Source of the DNA: Jiella soli | Lineage (GTDB): Bacteria; Pseudomonadota; Alphaproteobacteria; Rhizobiales; Rhizobiaceae | Direction of reading: 5' to 3' | Assembly (NCBI RefSeq): GCF_020615385.1 | Contig: NZ_JAJAVB010000022.1 | Location: forward strand, 154,735 to 218,734 | Length of the DNA stretch: 64,000 bases | Shown: one piece after another, positions 26,243-34,719 of the stretch | Numbering within the stretch: position 1 is the stretch's first letter | Layout of the letters: every line of letters starts with the position of its first letter | Notes under the pieces: generated by a model | What the model was told of the DNA's origin: nothing | Seen by the model: the letters and a program-made list of their open reading frames with translations, nothing else | Databases searched by the model: none | Position numbers and translations under genes: made by a program

Positions 26243-26449
26243 TCAGATGGCCGGGTTGCGCGCGTCCGGCCAGGCGCACTTCCAGGTCTTCACCTTCCAT
26301 TTCGGATGGTCGCCGGCCCACGCGGCCACGTAGGGCATCGACAGCATCATGCATTGGGACAGGCCGTTGCCGGCCTGATAGGTCAGTCGTTCCTCGTGAC
26401 ACGAGGACGGGTTGGTGATCATGCAGACGGTAAGGATCAGATCGACCAT
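26243..26449 (-). CDS. Small Cys-containing conserved-looking protein (68 aa)
   Basis: Starts ATG with GGAGGAAGCGCCG upstream. The product MVDLILTVCMITNPSSCHEE... has four Cys and ends with the Trp-rich segment WAGDHPKWKVKTWKCAWPD. The hydrophobic N-terminus may be a weak signal sequence, with disulfides in the mature part. I recognise it only as a type of short hypothetical protein common in rhizobial genomes. It stands alone between the redoxin gene and fhcC. Confidence 0.7.
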   Translation of the reverse strand: MVDLILTVCMITNPSSCHEERLTYQAGNGLSQCMMLSMPYVAAWAGDHPKWKVKTWKCAWPDARNPAI

Positions 26450-26484
26450 CGGCGCTTCCTCCGGCGGGTTCTTCTTGTGCCCAC

Positions 26485-26519
26485 GCGCATCTACGGATGG
26501 CAGCCATCCGCGGATGCGC
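26485..26519. repeat. 35-nt two-tier hairpin downstream of fhcC
   Basis: The outer stem GCGCATC/GATGCGC and inner stem CGGATGG/CCATCCG (loop CAG) are separated by a 2-nt symmetric internal loop. It lies 100 nt after the fhcC stop and has no T-run. It may protect or end the fhc transcript. Confidence 0.45.
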
Positions 26520-26621
26520 CGGAGGTAGGGCGCAGGGCCTGGAACGGCCCTGCCTGGGACGCGCGACAGATTGGCCCACCCTCTTTTCCGGAGGGGACCA
26601 GCCGGAGCCGCTCGGAGCCCG

Positions 26622-27434
26622 TCAGCCGACCGGCAGGAAGATCTCGCCCTTGCCGAGAACGGCCGTGTCGCCGCCCAGCCGCCGCATGGAAAGTCCCGCG
26701 AAGGGCACAGCGCCAATCTCGCCGGCCGCGAACGCCCTGGCCATCACGGTCAGGATCAACAGATCGGCTAGGCCATTGTCGAGGAAGGTCGGCGACAGCC
26801 GCTCGGCGCCGCCGCACAGGATCAGCGTGCCGCGCTTCATCAGCCGGCCGGGCGTGCCCGCCGCCTTGCCGCCGACGACCAGCGTGCCGGCGATCATCCG
26901 GCTGCCGGCGTCTGGACCGGCATCGCCCATGATCGCGATCGTGCCGCGCCGCAGCCGGTCCGCGGCGCGCTCGCCGGCGCTTCCGCCGACCTTGATCGCG
27001 CCGCCGCTCATGCCGATCGTCTCGCCGTCGCGAACGCCGCCGAGATGGGCTCCTGCATCGCCCGCGATCGACAGGAAGCCGCCACTCATCGCCGATCCGG
27101 CATGGGCGCCGGCCGAGCCTGTAACGGTGATGCGGCCGTCTCGCATGACCCGGCCGCAGCGGATGCCGACATCGCCCTCGACGGTGATCGTCCCGCCCTC
27201 CATCGCCTCGCCGATCCGGTCGAAGCGCTCCGATCCGCCCTCGAAGCGGATGTCGGCGGGGTCGTCGCCGGTGACGTCGAAGAGGTCGCCCGCGCACACC
27301 GGCACCTTGGTCGTGCCGATGGGAAGCGCGGCGATCTCTCCGATCGACAGGCCGGTGAGCCGCGACGGGATCAGGGCGGAAAGGTCGAGCCGCTGTTCGG
27401 GCTCGGCCTTCTTGCGAAAGGTGAGGCCGCTCAT
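26622..27434 (-). CDS. fhcC: Formyltransferase/hydrolase complex subunit C
   Basis: 270 residues related to formylmethanofuran dehydrogenase subunit C (FwdC/FmdC). The body is a beta-helix built of Gly-rich repeats such as GGTITVEGDVGIRCGRVM, GGFLSIAGDAGAHLGG and RGTIAIMGDAGPDAGS. It is a structural subunit of the cytosolic Fhc complex, which moves the formyl group from H4MPT to the methanofuran analogue and hydrolyses it to formate. The start ATG overlaps the fhcD stop (ATGA at 27431-27434). Last gene of the fhcBADC operon. Confidence 0.96.
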   Translation of the reverse strand: MSGLTFRKKAEPEQRLDLSALIPSRLTGLSIGEIAALPIGTTKVPVCAGDLFDVTGDDPADIRFEGGSERFDRIGEAMEGGTITVEGDVGIRCGRVMRDGRITVTGSAGAHAGSAMSGGFLSIAGDAGAHLGGVRDGETIGMSGGAIKVGGSAGERAADRLRRGTIAIMGDAGPDAGSRMIAGTLVVGGKAAGTPGRLMKRGTLILCGGAERLSPTFLDNGLADLLILTVMARAFAAGEIGAVPFAGLSMRRLGGDTAVLGKGEIFLPVG

Positions 27435-28351
27435 GGCGCGAGATCCTTCAGATGGAAGTGGTGCGGTCCGAGATTGCCGCCGTAATTGCCGGCGCCGATC
27501 CTGAGCGCCCCTTCCTCCGGCCCGAGGTCGACGGCCGCCTTCAGCCCGACGCGCATGGCGTCGGCCACCGCGTCATAGGTCAGGCCGTCGATGACGATCT
27601 CCAGCACCGAGCCGATCTCCGGGCCGAGCGCCGAGTTCGTCACGCCCTTCAGCGTCGGACAATAGGCGTCGTTGGTGGAGGCCATCATGTTCTTGTACTT
27701 GCCGCCGACCTTGGAGCCGGAGCGCACGATGCCGCCGGGAAACGGCATGATCGCGCCGGAAACCTTGTTCATCGCGGCGACCGCCGCCTCGGCGGCGGCG
27801 AGCGCCTGGCGCGAGGTCCGGGCGAGGAAGAGGAGATTGCCGCCGCCGACGCCGGCCGAGGTGATCCCGGTCCGCGCCTCGCAGAGGAACTCGCCCTCCA
27901 TCACCGGCATGCGCCAGAAATGCTTGCCCTCGAACTTCTTGGAGACCTGCCAGCCATCGGCGAAATAGCGGATCGCCGAGCCGAGATCGATCTCCTCCTC
28001 GCCCTGAAGATCGGCATAGCAGGCCGAAGACGGGCTGGTCAGGATGCATTGGCCGAGCCGGGTGCCGAGCTGCTTGGCGAGCCCGTCCTTGGCCATCGAG
28101 AAGATGAGGATGCGCACGCCCGGCCGCCCGTCCCGTGTCTCATCGGGCGAAAGCAGCCGGTCGATGCCCGCCTCGCAGCCGCAGGCGATGACCGAGGTGG
28201 CAAAGCCCGTGAACGAGCGCGCCGCTTCGAGCGCCCATTTCTCGGAATCGGCTGTCACCTGGATCGCCGTCCCGGTCATCGGGAAGGCCTCGGCAAAGCT
28301 GTCGTCGATCGTCACGCCGTTGACGACCATCGGCTCGTTCACGTCCGGCAT
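27431..28351 (-). CDS. fhcD: Formylmethanofuran:H4MPT formyltransferase (complex subunit D)
   Basis: 306 residues, homologous to archaeal Ftr. Conserved stretches include MVVNGVTIDDSFAEAFPM, CGCEAGIDRLLSPDETRDGRPG, SPSSACYADL, VMEGEFLCEARTGITSAG, MPFPGGIVRSGSKVGGKYK and a C-terminal AGNYGGNLGPHHFHLKDL. It catalyses transfer of the formyl group between formyl-H4MPT and the methanofuran analogue. The start at 28351 overlaps the end of fhcA by 13 nt. Confidence 0.97.
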   Translation of the reverse strand: MPDVNEPMVVNGVTIDDSFAEAFPMTGTAIQVTADSEKWALEAARSFTGFATSVIACGCEAGIDRLLSPDETRDGRPGVRILIFSMAKDGLAKQLGTRLGQCILTSPSSACYADLQGEEEIDLGSAIRYFADGWQVSKKFEGKHFWRMPVMEGEFLCEARTGITSAGVGGGNLLFLARTSRQALAAAEAAVAAMNKVSGAIMPFPGGIVRSGSKVGGKYKNMMASTNDAYCPTLKGVTNSALGPEIGSVLEIVIDGLTYDAVADAMRVGLKAAVDLGPEEGALRIGAGNYGGNLGPHHFHLKDLAP

Positions 28352-29979
28352 TGCATCACCTTGAACGGATTTTCGCGGCCGAGGGCATGATCGGGCACTT
28401 CGAACCAGCGCGAGGAGAGCCCGTAGCTCTCGTCGAAATAACGGTCGAGGCGCTTGACCATCGCCTGGTCCGGCTCGGGGCGCAGGGTCAGGGCGCGGCC
28501 GAAGGTGCGCCTGATCACCGCCCCGTCCTTCACGACCAGCCGTCCGTCCTTGAGGACATAGGCCGCGCGCCCGAACATCTGCGCCTTGTCGTCGCCGGGG
28601 CGGTAGACCGCAACGTCGCCGACCGCGCCCTTGCCAAGATGGCCGCGATCGGGCGTCCCGAGCAGGCGGGCGGGCGCCGCCCGCGTCATCGTCGCGATCT
28701 CGCCGAGTGTATATTCGCGCTCGATCTCCGGCAGGCTGGTCATCTTGACCACCGACTTCGGCAGGGCGTCGAGCCATTTCTGGCGCACGCCCCGGTCCAT
28801 CAGGAGTGCGAAGATGTCGGGATAGGACGTGAAGGGCGCGCCGTTCGGATGGTCCGTGGTGAAGAACACCCGGCTCGGATCCTCGATCAGGAGGAAGAGT
28901 TCCAGCCCGATCGCCCATTGCAGCGCGTTGAAATAGCTCTTCTGCTTGTAGTCCATCGGCACGACGCCGCCGCCATTCGCCTCGTGATCCATGATCACGG
29001 CCTTCTTCGGGCTCGCCTGCCCCCGACCGGCGAACTGGCGCAATTCGTCGGAGGAGATCGTCACGGTCGGCCCGAACATCACCTGCCCGATGTCCACCGT
29101 CACCTCCTTGGTGGCATTGACGAGATCGGCGAGCCGCTGTCCTTCCGAGGAGAACCCGCGCTTGCCCTCCTGCCCATAGCCATAGAACTGGATATGGGCG
29201 AGATGCAGCGGCACGCCTTCCGCGGCCTTGATGGTCGCCTCGATGGCCGCGACCGACTGGCCCGGGACGCCGAGATTGTTGCAGTGGACATGGAGGGGAT
29301 GCGGGATGCCGAGCCGGTTCACCGTTCCCTGCAGGCTCTTCACGACCTGGCGCGAGGAGACGCCATAGTCCGGCACGACGTCGTCGAAGTCGAACTTGCG
29401 GACATTCTCCTTGAAGGCGGCGGAACCGCCGGCGTTGATGCATTTGACGCCCAGCGCCCGCGAGGTCGACACGACCCAGGCGACATAATCCTCGATCGCC
29501 GCATCGCTCTCACCATCGCGGATCATCCGCATCAGGAGATCGTCATTGCCGAGGACGACCAGCGTCGCCTTGTCGATGATCGGGGTGTCGGCGAGCTCCA
29601 TATGGGCATGCAGCGCGCTCTGCGGCGCCATCGCCGGCTCCACCACCGTGGTGAAGCCCATGGCGGCATAGCGCAGCCCGGTTTCTTCGGTGGTCCAGCC
29701 GACCTGGCCGAGCGGGGTCGTCGCCGGCCGCGCCTGATGGGCGCGGTGGAACTCCGGCAGCAGCAGCCGCGCCGTGTTCACATGGCCGCCGGCGATATGG
29801 GAATGGATGTCGATGGCCCCCGCCATGACGACGAGTCCGCTGCAGTCGATCGTCTCGTCGGCCGTGCGCCCCTCTCCCGGTGCGTCGACGACGACGCCGT
29901 CCTCGATGAAGACGTCGCCGACGCCGTCGCGCTCATGCGCCGGGTCGACGACATGGCCGTTCTTCAGGTGCGTCAGCAT
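28339..29979 (-). CDS. fhcA: Formyltransferase/hydrolase complex subunit A (amidohydrolase)
   Basis: 546 residues, homologous to FwdA/FmdA. The amidohydrolase metal site begins AIDIHSHIAGGHVN (near 55-68), with later HVHCNN, LAHIQFYGY and TTDHPNGAPFTSYPDI. It hydrolyses formylmethanofuran-type formyl groups to formate, and in bacteria works without the molybdenum/tungsten subunits of the archaeal enzyme. The start MLTHLKNGHVV follows AAGGAGGAGCGTCGCC. It sits between fhcB and fhcD in one operon. Confidence 0.97.
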   Translation of the reverse strand: MLTHLKNGHVVDPAHERDGVGDVFIEDGVVVDAPGEGRTADETIDCSGLVVMAGAIDIHSHIAGGHVNTARLLLPEFHRAHQARPATTPLGQVGWTTEETGLRYAAMGFTTVVEPAMAPQSALHAHMELADTPIIDKATLVVLGNDDLLMRMIRDGESDAAIEDYVAWVVSTSRALGVKCINAGGSAAFKENVRKFDFDDVVPDYGVSSRQVVKSLQGTVNRLGIPHPLHVHCNNLGVPGQSVAAIEATIKAAEGVPLHLAHIQFYGYGQEGKRGFSSEGQRLADLVNATKEVTVDIGQVMFGPTVTISSDELRQFAGRGQASPKKAVIMDHEANGGGVVPMDYKQKSYFNALQWAIGLELFLLIEDPSRVFFTTDHPNGAPFTSYPDIFALLMDRGVRQKWLDALPKSVVKMTSLPEIEREYTLGEIATMTRAAPARLLGTPDRGHLGKGAVGDVAVYRPGDDKAQMFGRAAYVLKDGRLVVKDGAVIRRTFGRALTLRPEPDQAMVKRLDRYFDESYGLSSRWFEVPDHALGRENPFKVMQCRT

Positions 29980-30004
29980 GGCGACGCTCCTCCTTGTTGA
30001 TAGG

Positions 30005-31132
30005 TCATGCCGCCGCGTCCCTCGCCTCGGGGGCAAGTTCCGCCGCAAGGGCGTTCAGGATCTCGGCGGCCGTTGGCAGCGCGCCGGCCCTTGCGCCTGC
30101 CGAAACCGGGGCGAAGCTGCCGAAGCGGGCGTTGAAGAAAACGCCGTCATGGTCACGGCCGGCAGCGGCGACGGAGAAAGCCACCTTTGCCGATCGCGGC
30201 GGAGCGGACATGCCGGATGCGACCGCGATGACCGGCAGGCTGCCCGTCCTTTCGGGCGGGGCGCTCTCCCCCTCGCCGAGCGCCGAGACGTCGATAAGAA
30301 GGTCCGCCTCTCCCGAGGCGGCCAGCCGGCCGGCCTCGAACAGAGTGGGATCGTGTTCGGGAGCGCCGCGGCCGAGCGACACCCGCAGCGGAAAGCCGGT
30401 CGCCCAGGTCGCGGCCAGCGCGGCGCCATAGACCTCGTCGCCCGGAAACACCGGCAGCGTCGAGAACCGCGTGCCGGCGTTGAGATCGCCGACGAGGCCG
30501 AGGAGCATCTCGGCCCCGAGCGCGTCCAGATCGCTCGCCGAGAAGATCGCGCAGCCGAAGCCCGCGCCCTTCAGCCAGCCGGCGAGTTCGCGCGTCTCGT
30601 CCGCCTGAAGCGGCCCCTGGCCGAACCGGCGGTCGGCAAGGGCGGCGCGAATCATCGACAGCGCGTCGGTGAGATCGGCCTTTTCGCAACGAACCAGCCG
30701 CACGGATGCCTTGCCCGGGAGCGTCGCGCCTTCGGGGGCGCCGAGCCAGACGACCTGCCGCTGGTGGCCGCGTGTGCGTGTGCCGAGGTCGGGCTCGCCC
30801 GCGAGCAGGAAGTCCGGCAGATCCGGGGCATGGGCGAACGGATCCGGCCCGACGAGGAGGATGCGGTCGGCACGCCGGCGCATCTCCGCGGGAGCGGCGA
30901 GGAAAGCGCCGGAATCGCGGATCGCCGAAATGGTCGGATAGATCGCCGCGGAGGAGTGGTGATCGATCACCCCGCCGGCGGCCCGGGCGAGCCCGATCGC
31001 GGCCCTTATCGCGGCCAGATCGGCTCGAAGCCCGTCGAAGATGGGAAGGCGGCTGGCGCGGAGGAGATCCGCTGCCGCGGCGACGGCTTTCTCACGGGAT
31101 GTCGGTTGCCCGTCGATCCATGCAATGTCCAC
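30005..31132 (-). CDS. fhcB: Formyltransferase/hydrolase complex subunit B
   Basis: About 375 residues, related to FwdB but without the N-terminal iron-sulfur and molybdopterin-ligand features, as usual for bacterial FhcB. Recognised parts are GVIDHHSSAAIYPTISAIRDSG near 55-76 and RILLVGPDPF, followed by NAGTRFSTLPVFPGDEVYGA. I chose GTG 31132 (MDIAWIDGQPTSREK), the first plausible start after the preceding gene; the ribosome-binding site is weak. The much longer open frame extending upstream to 34138 is antisense to other C1 genes and not real. Confidence 0.93.
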   Translation of the reverse strand: MDIAWIDGQPTSREKAVAAAADLLRASRLPIFDGLRADLAAIRAAIGLARAAGGVIDHHSSAAIYPTISAIRDSGAFLAAPAEMRRRADRILLVGPDPFAHAPDLPDFLLAGEPDLGTRTRGHQRQVVWLGAPEGATLPGKASVRLVRCEKADLTDALSMIRAALADRRFGQGPLQADETRELAGWLKGAGFGCAIFSASDLDALGAEMLLGLVGDLNAGTRFSTLPVFPGDEVYGAALAATWATGFPLRVSLGRGAPEHDPTLFEAGRLAASGEADLLIDVSALGEGESAPPERTGSLPVIAVASGMSAPPRSAKVAFSVAAAGRDHDGVFFNARFGSFAPVSAGARAGALPTAAEILNALAAELAPEARDAAA

Positions 31133-31206
31133 AACGCTACGCTTTCTGTGCCCGTGCCCGAAACTACTAGGTCGAACGGGAAGGTCAAAGCCCTTCCCGT
31201 CCCGGC

Positions 31207-31578
31207 TCAGGATTTGTCGTATTTGATATAGGCAAAGCGCGGGTCGTCCGGCGTGCCCTGCAGCGGTCCGTCCTCCTTGCCCGGCTGCCACATCACCACT
31301 TCCTCGATCTTCTTGGCGAGGGCGAAGTCGGATTCGGTGATCCCCTTGGCCGCATGGTTCATCAGCCGCACCTCCACCCAGGCATAGGATGCGGTGATGT
31401 CGGGATGGTGGAAGGCGGCTTCGGCGAGATGGCCGACGGCGTTGATCACCATCAGCGTGCCCTTCCAGCTGTTGGTCTTGTAGGTGCGCCGGATCCAGCC
31501 CTCCTCGAGCCGCCATGTCGGCAGTTCGACCTTCAGCTTCTCCTCGACTTCCGACTCCGAAAACGTCTTGGCGGCCAT
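31207..31578 (-). CDS. Pterin-4a-carbinolamine dehydratase
   Basis: 123 residues. The active-site element LAEAAFHHPDITASYAWVEVRL matches the (E/D)-x3-HHP...W pattern of the family, with a further conserved GITESDFALAKKI. The C-terminal extension (EVVMWQPGKEDGPLQG) is longer than minimal PhhB. Phenylalanine hydroxylase is absent here, and the gene heads the fhcBADC operon (75 nt before fhcB), so a pterin role tied to H4MPT is more likely. The start follows GGGAGAAAAGCC. Confidence 0.92.
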   Translation of the reverse strand: MAAKTFSESEVEEKLKVELPTWRLEEGWIRRTYKTNSWKGTLMVINAVGHLAEAAFHHPDITASYAWVEVRLMNHAAKGITESDFALAKKIEEVVMWQPGKEDGPLQGTPDDPRFAYIKYDKS

Positions 31579-31651
31579 GGCTTTTCTCCCTTGCCCGGAT
31601 GACATCAGCCGCAATAATAGGGTGCGGGCACTTGGAAGGCAGGACAATTTT

Positions 31652-32632
31652 TTGACTGACGATGTCGTCACTGTCTCGGCGCCGGCCCGTCTGCATCTGG
31701 GATTTCTCGATCCCGGCGGCAGTCTCGGCCGCAAGTTCGGCGGGATCGGCCTTGCGCTCGATCAGCCCACGACCCGGGTGAGCCTGCGCCGAAGCGCCCG
31801 CGACACGATCACGGGACCGGAGGCCGAGCGCGCCGCGCAGCATCTCGAGACGATGCGGCGCATGCTGTCGATCAGGGCGGCCCACGGTCTCGCCGTCGAA
31901 GAAGCGATTCCCGCCCATAGCGGCCTCGGGTCGGGCACCCAGCTCGCACTTGCCGTCGCGATGGCGCTTCGGGCGCTCGAAGGCCGCGAGCAGGATCCGG
32001 CAGGCGATGCCGCGCGGCTCGGCCGCGGCGCGCGATCGGGCCTCGGCGCGGCCTTCGTCTCGCATGGCGGGGTCGCCGTCGACGGCGGCAAGGGCGATTC
32101 GCAGCTGCCGCCGCCGCTCATCGCTCGGCTGCCCTTCCCCGAGGCTTGGCGCGTCATCCTCGTCCTCGATCCGAATGTCGAAGGATTCCATGGGCGGGAC
32201 GAACTCGACGCCTTCGCCGCCCTTCCCATCTTCCCTGAGAGCGGCGCGGCCGAGATCTGCCGGCTGGTCCTCCTGAAGGCCCTGCCGGGCCTTGCGGAAG
32301 CCGACATCGGCGCCTTTGGCTCTGCCATCGCCGCCATCCAGGAGATGGTTGGCGGTCATTTCGCGGCAGCGCAGGGCGGCATCTTCACCAGCCCCCGCGT
32401 AGCGGCGGCCTGCGCGGCGCTCGCTGCCGACGGGGCGCACGGGATCGGACAAAGTTCCTGGGGCCCGACCGGTTTCGCCTTCGCCGAATCGGAGCGCGAG
32501 GCGAAGCGGCTGGTGGAGCGCCTGCGCGCGGGCGGCACGGCGGAGCGGCTCGACCTGCGCGTGGTGTGCGGCCGCAACCACGGTGCGCTGATCGAACGCG
32601 GCGCCGCCCACAGACTGAACGCGACCGGCTGA
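31652..32632 (+). CDS. mptG: Beta-ribofuranosylaminobenzene 5'-phosphate synthase (H4MPT biosynthesis)
   Basis: 326 residues of the GHMP-like family, committing 4-hydroxybenzoate or p-aminobenzoate and PRPP to the H4MPT arylamine moiety. Seen are VSAPARLHLGFLDPGGSLGRKFGGIGLAL at the N-terminus, the Gly-rich AIPAHSGLGSGTQLALAVA ATP/PRPP loop, and late VGGHFAAAQGGIFTSP and GIGQSSWGPTGFAF. I chose the TTG at 31652 with AGGA 7 nt upstream; a GTG at 31622 is the alternative. It is divergent from the pcd-fhc operon with only 73 nt between them. Confidence 0.95.
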   Translation: MTDDVVTVSAPARLHLGFLDPGGSLGRKFGGIGLALDQPTTRVSLRRSARDTITGPEAERAAQHLETMRRMLSIRAAHGLAVEEAIPAHSGLGSGTQLALAVAMALRALEGREQDPAGDAARLGRGARSGLGAAFVSHGGVAVDGGKGDSQLPPPLIARLPFPEAWRVILVLDPNVEGFHGRDELDAFAALPIFPESGAAEICRLVLLKALPGLAEADIGAFGSAIAAIQEMVGGHFAAAQGGIFTSPRVAAACAALAADGAHGIGQSSWGPTGFAFAESEREAKRLVERLRAGGTAERLDLRVVCGRNHGALIERGAAHRLNATG

Positions 32633-32704
32633 CGCCGCCGCCACCCAACCCCTGACAAGCCCGCCCTTCGGCGGAAGAGACCTGAACGATCGGAGGACAC
32701 GAAG

Positions 32705-33601
32705 ATGGCCGACAAGCACATCCTGCACATGATGACGCCGCACAAGCACGTCAGCCCGTTCGACGTGAACATGGCGCTCGATGCCGGCTACGATTCCGTG
32801 ACGCCCTACGAGGAGGTGACACTCGAGGAGATCGCCGACCTCGTCCAGGACGTCATCTTTTCGCGCCCTCCCAATCTCGGCGTGAACTCGGCCGTCTTCT
32901 TCGGCGGCGACGACGCCGTCCTCGCGCTCGACATGATCGACGCAGCGAAGAACGCGCTGGTTCCGCCCTTCGGCTGCAACATCATGGCCGATCCCGCCGG
33001 CTCGTTCACGACCGCCGCGGCCATGGTCGCCTGCGTCGAACGCACGCTGAAGAACAAGCACCAGAAGGCGCTGAAGGACGTCTCGATCGCCGTCTTCGGT
33101 GCCACCGGCGTCGTCGGCTACTGCGCGGCCGTGATCGCGGCGCTTGAAGGCGCAAGGGTCCAGATCGTCGGCTATAGCGGCATCGACCGGGTCGCCAAGC
33201 GCGGCGACGAGATGAAGGAGCGCTTCGGCGCGAAGGTCGAGCCTGCCGACGGGTCCAGCGACGAGAAGAACACGACGATCGTGAAGGACGTCGACGTCAT
33301 CCTCACCGCCGCCAAGGCCGGCGTCCAGGTCCTCAGCGCCTCGCAGCTCAAGGCGGCGGGCAAGCTGCTCGTCGCCGCCGACGTCAATGCCGTTCCGCCG
33401 CTCGGCCTCGAAGGCGTCGACGTCATGGCCGATGCGGAACCCATCGAAGGCACGAATGCCTTCGGCATCGGCGCGCTGGCGGTCGGCCCGATCAAGTCGA
33501 AGACCGAGCATGGTCTCCTGCGCCGGATGATCGAGGCGGGCGAGCCGCAGGTCCTCGACTTCCGCGACGCCTTCCAGCTCGCCCGTACGCTGGTCTCGTG
33601 A
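32705..33601 (+). CDS. mtdB: NAD(P)-dependent methylene-H4MPT dehydrogenase
   Basis: 298 residues. It starts MADKHILHMMTPHKHVSPFDVNMALDAGYD and has PPFGCNIMADPAGSFTTAAAMVA and the Rossmann motif AVFGATGVVGYCAAVIAALEG at about 128-148. It oxidises methylene-H4MPT to methenyl-H4MPT in the cytosol. The paralogue MtdA is similar, but the length and the immediate coupling to mch favour MtdB. Its stop overlaps the next gene's GTG start (GTGA at 33598-33601). Confidence 0.95.
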   Translation: MADKHILHMMTPHKHVSPFDVNMALDAGYDSVTPYEEVTLEEIADLVQDVIFSRPPNLGVNSAVFFGGDDAVLALDMIDAAKNALVPPFGCNIMADPAGSFTTAAAMVACVERTLKNKHQKALKDVSIAVFGATGVVGYCAAVIAALEGARVQIVGYSGIDRVAKRGDEMKERFGAKVEPADGSSDEKNTTIVKDVDVILTAAKAGVQVLSASQLKAAGKLLVAADVNAVPPLGLEGVDVMADAEPIEGTNAFGIGALAVGPIKSKTEHGLLRRMIEAGEPQVLDFRDAFQLARTLVS

Positions 33602-34719
33602 GCGAGCCCGAGCGCCCATCGATCCTGGCCGCCGCCTTTTCGGCTCGCCAGATCGCGGCGAGCCTGAAACGCGCGGGCATCGACGCGCTGGCGCTCGACC
33701 TCTTCGGCGATCTCGACCTCGCCGAGGCGGCCGCGGAAAGCGAGGTCCTGCACGGCCATTATCCCGACGGGTTCGATGGCGACGCCCTCCTCGAAGCGCT
33801 CGAGCGGTTGGCTGCGGGACGATCTCCCGTCGGCTTCGTCTATGGCGCGGGCTTCGAGGACAGGCCTGAGCTCTTGGAGGCGATCGGCCGGCGCTGGCCG
33901 ATCCTCGGCACGGACGCGGCGACGCAGCGGCGGCTGAAGAATCCCGAAACCTTCGCCGCGCTTTGCCGCGCGGCCGGCATCGTACATCCGGAGATCCGGC
34001 GGAGGCCGCCGGGCGACGCACGGAACTGGCTGTCGAAGCAGGTCGGCGGCGCCGGCGGCAGCCATGTCGCCTGGGGAGACGCGGCACCGGCGGAAAACCG
34101 CTACTATCAGCGCTTCGTCGCCGGAGACCGCATCTCATTTGCCTTCGTCGCGTCCGGCGCCCGCCATTTCGGCCTCGGCTTCACCCGGCAATGGGCCGAC
34201 CCGTCCGCAGCGGAACCCTTCCGCTATGGCGGCGCGGTGGGCCCGCTGCCGGGACCGGTCGCGATGGCCGAGGCGATGGAGAACGCGATCGCGCGGCTCC
34301 TCGCCAAAATTCCGATCACCGGTCTCGCCAGCGCCGACTTCGTGCTCGCCGAGGACGAGCCGGTGCTGCTCGAGGTCAACGCACGGGCCGGCGCGACGCT
34401 CGACATCTTCGACAGCGATCTTCAGCCGGTGATGGCCCTGCATCTCGATGCATGCCGCGGCAAATTGCCGAAGACGCTCGCCGCGCCGCAGGAGTGCCGG
34501 GCGAGCGGCCTTGCCTGGGCCGATCGCGACATCGAGGTGCCCGCCGGCTTCCACTGGCCGGACTGGACGCGGGACCGCACGGCACCGCCGGCGCGATTTA
34601 GCCCGGGCGAGCCGATCTGTACCATTGTCGCGCGGGCGAACGACATTGCGGCGGCCGAGGCGTTGTTTCGCCGGCGGACGAGCGAAATCAAGATTGCTTT
34701 GGGGAGAAGAGCGGCATGA
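33598..34719 (+). CDS. ATP-grasp ligase of the C1 cluster (candidate MfnD-like glutamate ligase)
   Basis: 373 residues, GTG start fused to the mtdB stop. The ATP-grasp core includes NWLSKQVGGAGGSHVAW, YYQRFVAGDRISFAFVASG and the metal-binding LASADFVLAEDEPVLLEVNARAGATLDIF. Archaeal homologues of this group ligate glutamate to tyramine in methanofuran synthesis (MfnD). In methylotrophs the product is the tyrosine-containing analogue, so a Tyr-Glu ligase is a reasonable guess. The exact substrate cannot be read from sequence. It is coupled to mtdB and mch by 4-nt overlaps on both sides. Confidence 0.85.
   Translation: MSEPERPSILAAAFSARQIAASLKRAGIDALALDLFGDLDLAEAAAESEVLHGHYPDGFDGDALLEALERLAAGRSPVGFVYGAGFEDRPELLEAIGRRWPILGTDAATQRRLKNPETFAALCRAAGIVHPEIRRRPPGDARNWLSKQVGGAGGSHVAWGDAAPAENRYYQRFVAGDRISFAFVASGARHFGLGFTRQWADPSAAEPFRYGGAVGPLPGPVAMAEAMENAIARLLAKIPITGLASADFVLAEDEPVLLEVNARAGATLDIFDSDLQPVMALHLDACRGKLPKTLAAPQECRASGLAWADRDIEVPAGFHWPDWTRDRTAPPARFSPGEPICTIVARANDIAAAEALFRRRTSEIKIALGRRAA

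Noticed and set aside
31133-34138. Very long minus-strand open frame extending upstream of fhcB
   Set aside because: It is antisense to mptG, mtdB and an ATP-grasp gene, all with clear homology. The translated extension is Arg/Ala-rich GC-skewed nonsense.
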